A stretch of DNA of 14,117 nt from Tannerella sp. (GTDB taxonomy: Bacteria > Bacteroidota > Bacteroidia > Bacteroidales > Tannerellaceae). The translations under genes and the position numbers were made by a program. The notes beneath the pieces were generated by a model. It was given only the letters and a program-made list of their open reading frames with translations. It ran no database searches and had not been told where the DNA came from. Within the stretch, counting starts at the first letter, position 1; each line of letters opens with the position of its first letter. The stretch spans positions 1-14,117 of the forward strand of contig JAITNE010000007.1 in assembly GCA_031290635.1 (NCBI GenBank). The letters run 5' to 3'. Shown here piece by piece: positions 6,421 to 13,299 of this stretch.

Positions 6421-8070
6421 CTACGATGATTTCTCTCGTATTTCGACGCGGCGGATTTTGCCGCTTATCGTTTTGGGCAGCTCGCTGACAAATTCGATGA
6501 TGCGAGGATACTTGTATGGAGCGGTTACGCTCTTGACATGTTCCTGTATCTCGCGGATAAGCGCTTCGCCTGCACGCGACGTGTATTCATTTGATAAGAC
6601 GATGGTCGCCTTGACTATCTGACCGCGTATTTCGTCGGGTACGCCGGTTACAGCGCATTCTACAACGGCAGGATGCGTCATCAGGGCGCTCTCGACCTCA
6701 AACGGTCCGATACGATAGCCCGAACTTTTTATCACATCGTCGGCGCGACCGATAAACCAATAGTAGCCGTCCTCGTCGCACCAGGCCACATCGCCGGTGT
6801 AATACAGTCCGTCGTGCATTGCTTCGAGCGTACGTTCCGGGTCGCGGTAATATTCTTTGAACAAGCCGACAGGTCGTTTGTCGATATGTATCACAATCTG
6901 TCCCTGCTCGCCGTCTTCAGCCTTTGTGCCGTCGGGACGCAGCAAATCGACCTCGTATTGCGGGTTGGCAAGCCCCATTGAACCGGGCTTGGGAGTAGTC
7001 CACGGAAAGGTGCAAATAGAGAGCGTAGTCTCGGTTTGCCCGAAGCCCTCCATCAGTTTGATGCCCGTCAGTTTATAGAAGGCGTCGAACACTGAAGGAT
7101 TAAGCGCCTCGCCTGCAATAGTGCAGTATTTGAGCGAGGAAAGGTCGTAGCGGCTCATGTCTTCACGGATAAGAAAGCGGAAGATGGTCGGCGGTGCGCA
7201 GAGGGAGGTTATCTTATAATCCTGAATCATACGCAGCATATCGGCAGGAGTAAATTTCTCGTGGTCATACACGAACACTGCGGCGCCTGCTATCCACTGA
7301 CCGTACAGTTTGCCCCAGACGGCTTTGCCCCAGCCCGTATCGGCAATAGTGAGATGCAGACTGTCTTCGTTGAGATTGTGCCAGAAACTGCCTGTAGTGA
7401 TATGTCCGAGAGGATAGAGGTAATCGTGGATAACCATCTTAGGCTCGCCGGATGTGCCTGAGGTGAAATACATCAGGAAAGTATCATCGTTAGTATTGAC
7501 ATGTTCGGGTCTGACAAAAGGCGCCGCATTGCTTATACCTTTGTGAAAATCGTCGAAGTCATCGGCCGGAACAGGACCTACGGATACAATCGTCTTGACG
7601 GTAGGCGACGCGGGCAATGCTTCGCGCACATGGTCGAGGATGACCTCTTCGCCGGCGCAAACAATCATCTTGATGTTGGCTGCATTAGCGCGATAGGCTA
7701 TGTCTTTCTTGGTTAATAGATGCGTTGCGGGGATGACGACAGCGCCAAGTTTATGCAGCGCAATTATCGCGAACCAAAACTCAAAGCGGCGCTTCAGTAT
7801 CAGCATTACCATATCGCCCGAACATACGCCAAGCGATTGGAAATAAGAGGCTGTGCGGTCGCTGTAGTCCTTTATCTCGGCGAAGGTGAAATATCGATGC
7901 TCACCCTTGTCGTTAGTCCAGCAAAGGGCTTTCTTTTGTGGAGCTTCGGCAGCCCACGCGTCCACTACATCATAGCCGAAATTAAAATTTTCGGGCGCTT
8001 TTATCTTGAAATTCTTACGAAAATCTTCCTGCGACACGAAGGTCGTCTGCTCTAAAAAACGTTCTAACAT
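6421..8070 (-). CDS. AMP-binding acyl-CoA ligase, acetyl/medium-chain acyl-CoA synthetase-like
   Basis: This 549-residue adenylate-forming enzyme activates a carboxylic acid with ATP and joins it to coenzyme A. ANL-family motifs are complete: the phosphate-binding loop FTSGTSGEPK (202-211), EGFGQTE (341-347), YYTGD (423-427), the hinge GRADD (441-445), and the C-terminal PKTISGKIRR (532-541) with catalytic lysine K538. The WGKAVWGKLYGQW stretch (247-259) is typical of the acetyl-CoA synthetase / medium-chain (ACSM) branch, so a short or medium acyl, branched or aryl acid is likely; the substrate cannot be read from sequence. There is no N-terminal signal. It starts 12 bases after the XRE-cupin regulator, which may control it, and lies in the same cluster as coaE, the maker of its CoA cosubstrate. 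Confidence 0.92.
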   Translation of the reverse strand: MLERFLEQTTFVSQEDFRKNFKIKAPENFNFGYDVVDAWAAEAPQKKALCWTNDKGEHRYFTFAEIKDYSDRTASYFQSLGVCSGDMVMLILKRRFEFWFAIIALHKLGAVVIPATHLLTKKDIAYRANAANIKMIVCAGEEVILDHVREALPASPTVKTIVSVGPVPADDFDDFHKGISNAAPFVRPEHVNTNDDTFLMYFTSGTSGEPKMVIHDYLYPLGHITTGSFWHNLNEDSLHLTIADTGWGKAVWGKLYGQWIAGAAVFVYDHEKFTPADMLRMIQDYKITSLCAPPTIFRFLIREDMSRYDLSSLKYCTIAGEALNPSVFDAFYKLTGIKLMEGFGQTETTLSICTFPWTTPKPGSMGLANPQYEVDLLRPDGTKAEDGEQGQIVIHIDKRPVGLFKEYYRDPERTLEAMHDGLYYTGDVAWCDEDGYYWFIGRADDVIKSSGYRIGPFEVESALMTHPAVVECAVTGVPDEIRGQIVKATIVLSNEYTSRAGEALIREIQEHVKSVTAPYKYPRIIEFVSELPKTISGKIRRVEIREKSS

Positions 8071-8082
8071 CTGTTGATAAAT

Positions 8083-8637
8083 TTAGAAAATTATTGCAAT
8101 AAAATTTACTTCGCGACCATCAAGCGCCTTCATGCCATGCGGCAATTCGGAGTTGAAATATATGCTGTCGCCCTCTTCGAGGATAATCTCTTTACCGTTG
8201 ATGAGCAGCAACATGCGTCCGCTTATCACGTAGTTAAATTCCTGTCCTGCGTGAGTGTTCTCATAGACAGGCTCGTTGTCCGGTTTGGGATGCACAGTCA
8301 CCATGAAAGGGTCGGCTTTCCGTTTGGAGAAACCGGCTGCAAGCGACTGATACTTATAGGCTTTCGTGCGCTCTACGGAAATACCTTTGCCGTGTCGGGT
8401 AACGAAATACGCGCTCATCTTCGGCTCGTCGCCAAACATAAGGGTAGTCAGTTCGATACCGTAAGCGCCGGCGATGCGGTGCAGCAGGCTGACGGAAATA
8501 TCCACCGTTCCGGTTTCAATCAGACGGTACTCGTCGGCCGTAATACTACATGTTTTCGCCATGTCTTCGATGCTGATTTCCATCACATCACGCAGACCTT
8601 TCAAGCGTTCTGCTATTTGTTTAATCTCTTCGTTCAT
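8083..8637 (-). CDS. XRE-family regulator with C-terminal cupin domain
   Basis: The 184-residue protein joins a helix-turn-helix domain (about residues 8-66; LKGLRDVMEISIEDMAKTC, then EYRLIETGTVDISVSLLHRI) to a small cupin (about 105-184). In the cupin, THAGQEFNYVISG (128-140) and EEGDSIYFNSELPHGM (154-169) give probable metal or ligand residues H129, E133 and H167. The usual first histidine is replaced by N127. Proteins of this design (for example PuuR) sense a small molecule and repress metabolic genes. The start at 8637 lies inside coaE, with a 17-base overlap, so translation is probably coupled. The following gene is an acyl-CoA ligase only 12 bases away, which makes acyl or CoA metabolism the likely theme. 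The ligand and operator are unknown. Confidence 0.88.
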   Translation of the reverse strand: MNEEIKQIAERLKGLRDVMEISIEDMAKTCSITADEYRLIETGTVDISVSLLHRIAGAYGIELTTLMFGDEPKMSAYFVTRHGKGISVERTKAYKYQSLAAGFSKRKADPFMVTVHPKPDNEPVYENTHAGQEFNYVISGRMLLLINGKEIILEEGDSIYFNSELPHGMKALDGREVNFIAIIF

Positions 8638-9211
8638 TTTGTAAATATATAATAAATTGTTCTATTTGCGGCATTAATGCTTGCATGTCGTCGTTAATGA
8701 CGAGGTAATCCGCTTTGCTGCGTTTCAGTTCGTCCGGCATCTGTCGGTTCATGCGCCTTATAATTTCAGCTTCCGAAGCGTTATCTCGCTGCATGGCGCG
8801 GGTCAGTCGCAAAGCAACCGGCGCAAAAACCATCAACACCAAGTCGAAGTTTTTTTCTAATCCGGCTTCATATATTATAGCCGATTCCATCGCACAAACA
8901 TTTGATTGACAACTCTTTGTCCACTTATTGAAATCTTCCGTCACTACGGGATGAATGATAGCGTTCACTTTCCGAAGCAGATGCTCGTCAGTAAATATAC
9001 TCGACGCAAGTCGCTTACGATCAAGCCCTTTGTCGGTATAAATCTCGTTACCGAACAACGCCTGTAAACCGCTGCGTATAGCAGGCGAGGTCTCGGTCAG
9101 ACGCTTACTCTCGTCATCGGCTCGGTAAACGGGTACGCCCGACATTTCGAGCAGCCTTGATACTACCGACTTGCCACTTCCTATGCCCCCTGTAACGCCT
9201 GCTTTAATCAT
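8621..9211 (-). CDS. coaE: Dephospho-CoA kinase CoaE
   Basis: CoaE phosphorylates the 3'-hydroxyl of the ribose in dephospho-CoA with ATP, the last step of coenzyme A synthesis. The 196-residue protein begins with the Walker A loop GVTGGIGSGKS (5-15). It then shows the conserved acidic pair D32-D33 in YRADDESKRL, the IIHP motif (85-88) of the CoA-binding domain, and the lid-like arginine-rich segment MQRDNASEAEIIRRMNRQMP (140-159). The length agrees with the family (about 200). It overlaps the ybbR-like gene by 8 bases at its start and the cupin regulator by 17 bases at its end, so these genes are probably one transcript. The order yajC-ybbR-coaE is common in Bacteroidota. Confidence 0.95.
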   Translation of the reverse strand: MIKAGVTGGIGSGKSVVSRLLEMSGVPVYRADDESKRLTETSPAIRSGLQALFGNEIYTDKGLDRKRLASSIFTDEHLLRKVNAIIHPVVTEDFNKWTKSCQSNVCAMESAIIYEAGLEKNFDLVLMVFAPVALRLTRAMQRDNASEAEIIRRMNRQMPDELKRSKADYLVINDDMQALMPQIEQFIIYLQNERRD

Positions 9212-10196
9212 TCTTCAACGTTTCAATGATAAACTCCAATTCCTCCGGTACAATGACCGGATTGATTACATAAGCAGGGCTTTTAGTCAGCTTGACGGTG
9301 ATTTTGCCGGTCGTCTGTTTAGCCTTGAAATCGCTGAATGGCATTATTATTTCAAGATCCTCGGCGTTCAACGCTTTGAACTGCGAGAGCGGCAGACTGC
9401 AAATGACTTCAACTGAAGCAGGAAACATCCGCAGCATGTAATTCGGCGGTATATTGGGGCAAACAACCCCTATATTAAGCGTCTTCTCCGTATATTCCTC
9501 GACGGAAATAAGAGCCTTGACCGATGTGCGCTCCGCCTGGATACCGGCAGGCAAATCAAGTTCAAGCGTTACTTCTTTCTTATCCGAAAGGTCTTTGAGA
9601 GCAAGATGCTTGGTTGATATAAAGCGCATTGTATCAAGCACTTTTTTGCTGCCGTAAACCTTGATACCGGCTTCCAAAATCCTTATGCTGTCCGATAAGC
9701 CAAAACCCGCCTTAGTTTGCACCTTGATGTTAGGCGCTACCGGCAGTATGCTACTGCTCATACGGTCGATATGTAGCCTTATTTCGTTCGGCTCAATCGA
9801 TACGATGGTGGAAGTGCCGAGTAACTGCAATTGCTTCGCGACTGCTTTTTCCAAAAACTCATGCGACATAAAGAGAGTCGTGTCGGTCGGCTTCGCAAGG
9901 TCGGATACGGAAATATTCACCGGCGCTGATTTAACTTGCCATAAATATGCCAGCAGGGTAAGGCCTTTGTCTTTCAGCGATATATTAATCGTTTGAGGCG
10001 CGTCTTCGGTCAAAACCCAGCCTAAAGGCAGGTCTTCGTAGTTCAGTCGGCGCGTTATCTTGCGTTGCACATCCTGTTGCAGGTTGAGCAGAAGCCAGAA
10101 GCTAAATGCAAGCAACAGAAAGAAGCCAAAGATAAGTGTTTCTTTCCATTGTTTGTTACCTTCAATCTTCAAACTTTTGCTCTCAACGTTCAACAT
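9204..10196 (-). CDS. YbbR/CdaR-like membrane-anchored protein
   Basis: The 330-residue protein has a short cytoplasmic N-terminus, one membrane segment (about residues 20-39, IFGFFLLLAFSFWLLLNL) and a long extracytoplasmic part with repeated beta-rich stretches, as in YbbR domains. Repeats can be seen in INISLKDKGL (70-79), the VAPNIKV region, and later VEVICSLPLSQF and ITVKLTK. In Firmicutes the related CdaR controls the diadenylate cyclase CdaA; here no cyclase gene is adjacent, so that role is not shown. It lies 14 bases after yajC and overlaps coaE by 8 bases, the usual Bacteroidota arrangement. The assignment rests on topology, length and gene order more than on strong motifs. Confidence 0.8.
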   Translation of the reverse strand: MLNVESKSLKIEGNKQWKETLIFGFFLLLAFSFWLLLNLQQDVQRKITRRLNYEDLPLGWVLTEDAPQTINISLKDKGLTLLAYLWQVKSAPVNISVSDLAKPTDTTLFMSHEFLEKAVAKQLQLLGTSTIVSIEPNEIRLHIDRMSSSILPVAPNIKVQTKAGFGLSDSIRILEAGIKVYGSKKVLDTMRFISTKHLALKDLSDKKEVTLELDLPAGIQAERTSVKALISVEEYTEKTLNIGVVCPNIPPNYMLRMFPASVEVICSLPLSQFKALNAEDLEIIMPFSDFKAKQTTGKITVKLTKSPAYVINPVIVPEELEFIIETLKND

Positions 10197-10210
10197 TCAA
10201 CCGACAAACT

Positions 10211-10528
10211 TTATTTCTGTGGAATATCTTCGGACGATGCAAAAACAGAAGCCTTATCGACGCGAATACGCACTCCGTCGGCTACCTCTATAAGCATGCT
10301 CTTGTCGCCCATTTCCTTGATGCGGCCGTGAATACCGCCGGCAGTAACGACCTTGTCGCCTGTCTGCATCGCCGCACGGGCTTTCTGCAAATCCTTCTGC
10401 CGCTTCTGCTGTGGGCGAATCATAAAAAAATAAAAGATAGCCACCATGGCAACAATCATTATGATGCCCATCGAACCGTTGCTGCCTGTGGCAGAGTCCT
10501 GCAATAATACGTTTAATACTGTGTTCAT
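10211..10528 (-). CDS. yajC: Preprotein translocase subunit YajC
   Basis: YajC is a small single-pass inner-membrane protein that associates with SecDF and the SecYEG translocase. The 105-residue length is typical. A membrane helix at about residues 20-37 (MGIIMIVAMVAIFYFFMI) is followed directly by the hallmark RPQQKRQKD (38-46). Then comes the conserved small domain with GDKVVTAGGIHGRI (57-70) and EVADGVRIRVDKASV (81-95). An extended hydrophobic N-terminus precedes the helix. The gene lies 52 bases after nusB, with a plausible promoter at the end of nusB, and starts the yajC-ybbR-coaE run. Confidence 0.95.
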   Translation of the reverse strand: MNTVLNVLLQDSATGSNGSMGIIMIVAMVAIFYFFMIRPQQKRQKDLQKARAAMQTGDKVVTAGGIHGRIKEMGDKSMLIEVADGVRIRVDKASVFASSEDIPQK

Positions 10529-10567
10529 ATAATTGATAGTTTAAAAAATTACTATTGATTTGAGCCG

Positions 10568-10599
10568 CAAAGATAATAAATTAATCTTTCATCAGCAAT
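10568..10599 (-). promoter_or_regulatory. Probable promoter for the yajC-ybbR-coaE cluster
   Basis: On the minus strand the -7 box is TATCTTTG (10575-10568), followed by CGGC. A near-consensus -33 ATTG (10599-10596) stands 20 bases upstream. The -33 box lies within the last codons of nusB, and the -7 box is 40 bases before the yajC ATG. The same TTTGCGGC extension occurs at fabD. Confidence 0.65.
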
Positions 10600-11507
10600 T
10601 TTTCGTCTTTCAGTTCGCTGACTATGGCGTCGAGAATACCGTTAATAAAGACGCTGCTCTTGGGCGTACTGTAATACTTGGCGGCGTCAATATACTCGTC
10701 AAGCGTAACTTTTATTGGTATCGACGGGCAGTTGAGCAGCTCGGACATCGCCGTCTGCATGATGACAATATCCATACTTGCCATGCGTTCGGAATCCCAA
10801 TTTGTCGTCAGATTGCTTATGCGTTCACGATACTCGTATGCATGAAGAATCGAGTTGCGAAAGAGACTCAAGGCATACTCAAAATCTTCGTTACTGTTGT
10901 ACATCTGTATCAGTTCCTGCTTGCTGTCGTTTTGCTGCTCAAAGCGCCTGATTGTCTTGATAACAAACGATTCGATGATGTCAATATCTTCGTTCCAATA
11001 GATGCTTTTATCCTCCAAGTAAGCCTCAATATCCTCGTTGTCCGAGATTATGCGCTTGAAGACCATACGCCAGAACTCCTTGTCGATATCATACGAGTCT
11101 TCTTCTTGCTGCAAGTAATCATTATAGAGTTCCGATTTCAGAATCATGTCAAGTACGTCTTTAACAAAACTCTTGTCATCAATCCAAGTTATACAATGCT
11201 CTTTGACGTAGGCTTGTAAGGCCTCGTTTTCCTCGAGTTGACGGACGAAACGGTTGTTCAGCAGCCGCAAGTCGGGATTAAGCTCTTCATCGGAGGGTCG
11301 ATACTTGTTGCGACGCGAATCGACTAACAGTTCGTAAGTGCGAGTAAGCTCGACTATCAGTAACAGGAAATAATAATACAAGTCGTATGACATACGCAGG
11401 CTCAAAAGCAGTTCGTTTTCGGCAGCTTTGAGTTCGATAGGCTCTTTATGATAGTACGCATATACTATCTGCAGCACCTTTATACGGATTAAAACTCTAT
11501 TAATCAT
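10581..11507 (-). CDS. nusB: Transcription antitermination factor NusB, long Bacteroidota form
   Basis: NusB binds boxA RNA with NusE (ribosomal protein S10) and supports antitermination of rRNA operons. The C-terminal third (about 205-300) carries the NusB signature, clearest in PIKVTLDEYIDAAKYYS (264-280) and PKSSVFINGILDAI (282-295), matching the E. coli region ending KFVNGVLD. At 308 residues it is more than twice E. coli NusB (139). The extra roughly 170 residues are helical and highly charged, yet the very N-terminus RVLIRIKVLQIVYAY (4-18) also resembles the first NusB helix, so the fold may carry a large insertion rather than a simple extension. Long NusB proteins are usual in Bacteroidota. 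It is divergent from the ligase at 11602. Confidence 0.93.
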   Translation of the reverse strand: MINRVLIRIKVLQIVYAYYHKEPIELKAAENELLLSLRMSYDLYYYFLLLIVELTRTYELLVDSRRNKYRPSDEELNPDLRLLNNRFVRQLEENEALQAYVKEHCITWIDDKSFVKDVLDMILKSELYNDYLQQEEDSYDIDKEFWRMVFKRIISDNEDIEAYLEDKSIYWNEDIDIIESFVIKTIRRFEQQNDSKQELIQMYNSNEDFEYALSLFRNSILHAYEYRERISNLTTNWDSERMASMDIVIMQTAMSELLNCPSIPIKVTLDEYIDAAKYYSTPKSSVFINGILDAIVSELKDEKLLMKD

Positions 11508-11532
11508 CTATTTTTTTACATTTTTCGAAGCA

Positions 11533-11540
11533 CAAAAGTA
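11533..11540 (-). promoter_or_regulatory. Candidate -7 box for nusB
   Basis: On the minus strand the sequence is TACTTTTG, matching TAnnTTTG, 25 bases before the nusB ATG. At the expected -33 position there is only a T-rich stretch, not a clean TTTG. It lies in the 94-base divergent region shared with the plus-strand ligase. Confidence 0.5.
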
Positions 11541-11571
11541 CTGCAAATTCCGAAATAAAAAAAATCATTCG

Positions 11572-11579
11572 TATATTTG
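11572..11579 (+). promoter_or_regulatory. -7 box for the plus-strand acyl-CoA ligase
   Basis: TATATTTG followed by CGGC matches the extended TAnnTTTGCnGC pattern seen at other genes in this window. It is 22 bases before the ATG at 11602, giving a very short leader. No exact TTTG is found 19-21 bases upstream. Confidence 0.6.
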
Positions 11580-11601
11580 CGGCAAATTCAATCAAGATAT
11601 T

Positions 11602-13260
11602 ATGGAAAAAAGATTTTTAGAACTGATAGAAAAAAGCATCCGTAAACATTGGGATATGCCTGTGTTTTCCGACTATGGCGGCGATACTTTTCTTTATAGA
11701 GACATGGCGGGAGAGATTGAAAAATTGCATATTATTTTTCAATCCGTCGGCATTCGGAAAGGCGACAAAATAGCTATCATCGGACGCAACTCCGCCCGCT
11801 GGGGGATAAGTTTCTTCGCAACGCTGTCTTATGGCGCTGTTGCCGTCCCTATCTTACAGGATTTTACTCCCGATAGCGTGCATAATCTCGTCAACCATTC
11901 CGAGGCCAAAATCCTGCTTGCGGCTCAGCATAACCTTAACGCTCTCAATCCTGACGAAATGCCCTCTCTTAATGCGCTTTTGCTGATAGAGAATCTTTCC
12001 GTTATCGTTAGCAGCGAGGAGGTCAAACAGGTTTATGCCTCGCTGGACAGTCTCTTTCAAAATAAATATCCCGACTTCAAGCCCGACGATATCAGTTATC
12101 ACGTAGAGCAGCCCGACGAGCCGGCTATCATCAACTATACATCGGGGACGACGGGCTTCTCGAAGGGTGTGATGCTGCCATATCGCAGCTTGTGGAGCAA
12201 CACGCAGTATGCCTACGACCGGCTGCCCTTTATCAAAGATGGCGATAACTTTGTGTCCATGCTGCCGATGGCGCACATGTACGGTCTTGCTTTCGAGACG
12301 CTTAACGGCGTCAATAAGGGCTGCCATATACATTTCCTGCCCCGTATCCCATCGCCTAATATTGTGGTCAAAACGTTCGCTAAGATACGCCCTACGCTGG
12401 TTATAGCCGTGCCGCTGATTATCGAAAAAATCGTGCGCAATCGCGTTTTTCCGATGCTCAACAAGCCGATTATTAAGGTCTTATATAATATTCCTCTGCT
12501 TAAACGTCTTATTAAAGCGAAGATAGTCAAGCAGTTGAATGCTGCTTTCGGGGATGATTTTGCAGAGATAATCATTGGGGGAGCAGCTATCAGCAGTGAT
12601 GTAGAGACCTTTCTGCGTTCTATAGGCTTCAGATACACAGTCGGTTATGGTATGACGGAGTGCGGACCTTTAGTCGCCTACGAGCAATGGGACGCCTTCA
12701 AGAAAGGCTCTGTAGGTCGCGTCGTTGACCGTATGGAAGTTCGTATCGACTCGACAGACGAGAGCGATACAGGCGAAATACTTGTGCGCGGAATGAGTAC
12801 AATGACAGGCTATTACAAGAATCCCGAAGCTACCGGCAATGCTTTTACTGAGGATGGCTGGATGCACACCGGCGACCTTGGCCGCATCGACAGCGATGGC
12901 TTCCTGTTTATTTGTGGACGCAGCAAGACCTTGCTTCTCGGCTCAAACGGACAGAATATCTATCCCGAAGAGATTGAGAGCGTGCTCAATAACATGCAGT
13001 ATGTTGTTGAATCGTTGATAGTTGCTCGAGAGGATGCGGAGACCCACAAACAGATACTTGTCGCCTTGATATATCCTGCGTATGAACATGCCTCGAAAGA
13101 AGGTCATTCCAAAGAAGCCCTGCATGGTATCATGAGCAAAAATATCTCTCGCCTGAACGCTAAAATACCCTATTACAGCAAGATTTCGGAGTTTGTCATG
13201 CAGGAAAAGGAGTTCGAGAAAACCCCAAAACTAAGCATCAGGAGATTTTTGTATTCTTAA
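11602..13260 (+). CDS. Long-chain fatty acid--CoA ligase-like AMP-binding protein
   Basis: This 552-residue ANL enzyme most resembles long-chain acyl-CoA synthetases (FadD/FACL). Visible motifs are the P-loop NYTSGTTGFSKG (178-189), MLPMAHMYG (210-218), GYGMTECGP (348-356), HTGD (422-425) and GRSKTLLLGSNGQNIYPEEIE (439-459), the last typical of the long-chain branch. There is no signal peptide; such enzymes are cytosolic or loosely membrane-bound and feed exogenous or recycled fatty acids to lipid synthesis. The C-terminus reads FEKTPKLSIRR (538-548). Compared with PKTISGKIRR of the other ligase in this window, the usual catalytic lysine position is S545, with K543 two residues away. The gene is divergent from nusB and is followed after 39 bases by the AAA-ATPase_like gene. 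Confidence 0.9.
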   Translation: MEKRFLELIEKSIRKHWDMPVFSDYGGDTFLYRDMAGEIEKLHIIFQSVGIRKGDKIAIIGRNSARWGISFFATLSYGAVAVPILQDFTPDSVHNLVNHSEAKILLAAQHNLNALNPDEMPSLNALLLIENLSVIVSSEEVKQVYASLDSLFQNKYPDFKPDDISYHVEQPDEPAIINYTSGTTGFSKGVMLPYRSLWSNTQYAYDRLPFIKDGDNFVSMLPMAHMYGLAFETLNGVNKGCHIHFLPRIPSPNIVVKTFAKIRPTLVIAVPLIIEKIVRNRVFPMLNKPIIKVLYNIPLLKRLIKAKIVKQLNAAFGDDFAEIIIGGAAISSDVETFLRSIGFRYTVGYGMTECGPLVAYEQWDAFKKGSVGRVVDRMEVRIDSTDESDTGEILVRGMSTMTGYYKNPEATGNAFTEDGWMHTGDLGRIDSDGFLFICGRSKTLLLGSNGQNIYPEEIESVLNNMQYVVESLIVAREDAETHKQILVALIYPAYEHASKEGHSKEALHGIMSKNISRLNAKIPYYSKISEFVMQEKEFEKTPKLSIRRFLYS

Positions 13261-13280
13261 TAAATTTAATTGTATCTTTG
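13248..13280 (+). promoter_or_regulatory. Consensus promoter of the AAA-ATPase_like gene
   Basis: TTTG (13248-13251), a 21-base spacer and TATCTTTG (13273-13280) followed by CTGC match the Bacteroidota promoter pattern. The -33 box lies in the last codons of the upstream ligase gene, and the -7 box is 19 bases before the ATG at 13300. Confidence 0.8.
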
Positions 13281-13299
13281 CTGCATTAATTGATAGCTT

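Noticed and set aside
10560..11219. A 219-codon plus-strand open frame opposite nusB
   Set aside because: It is fully antisense to a well-supported NusB and has no motif or promoter of its own.
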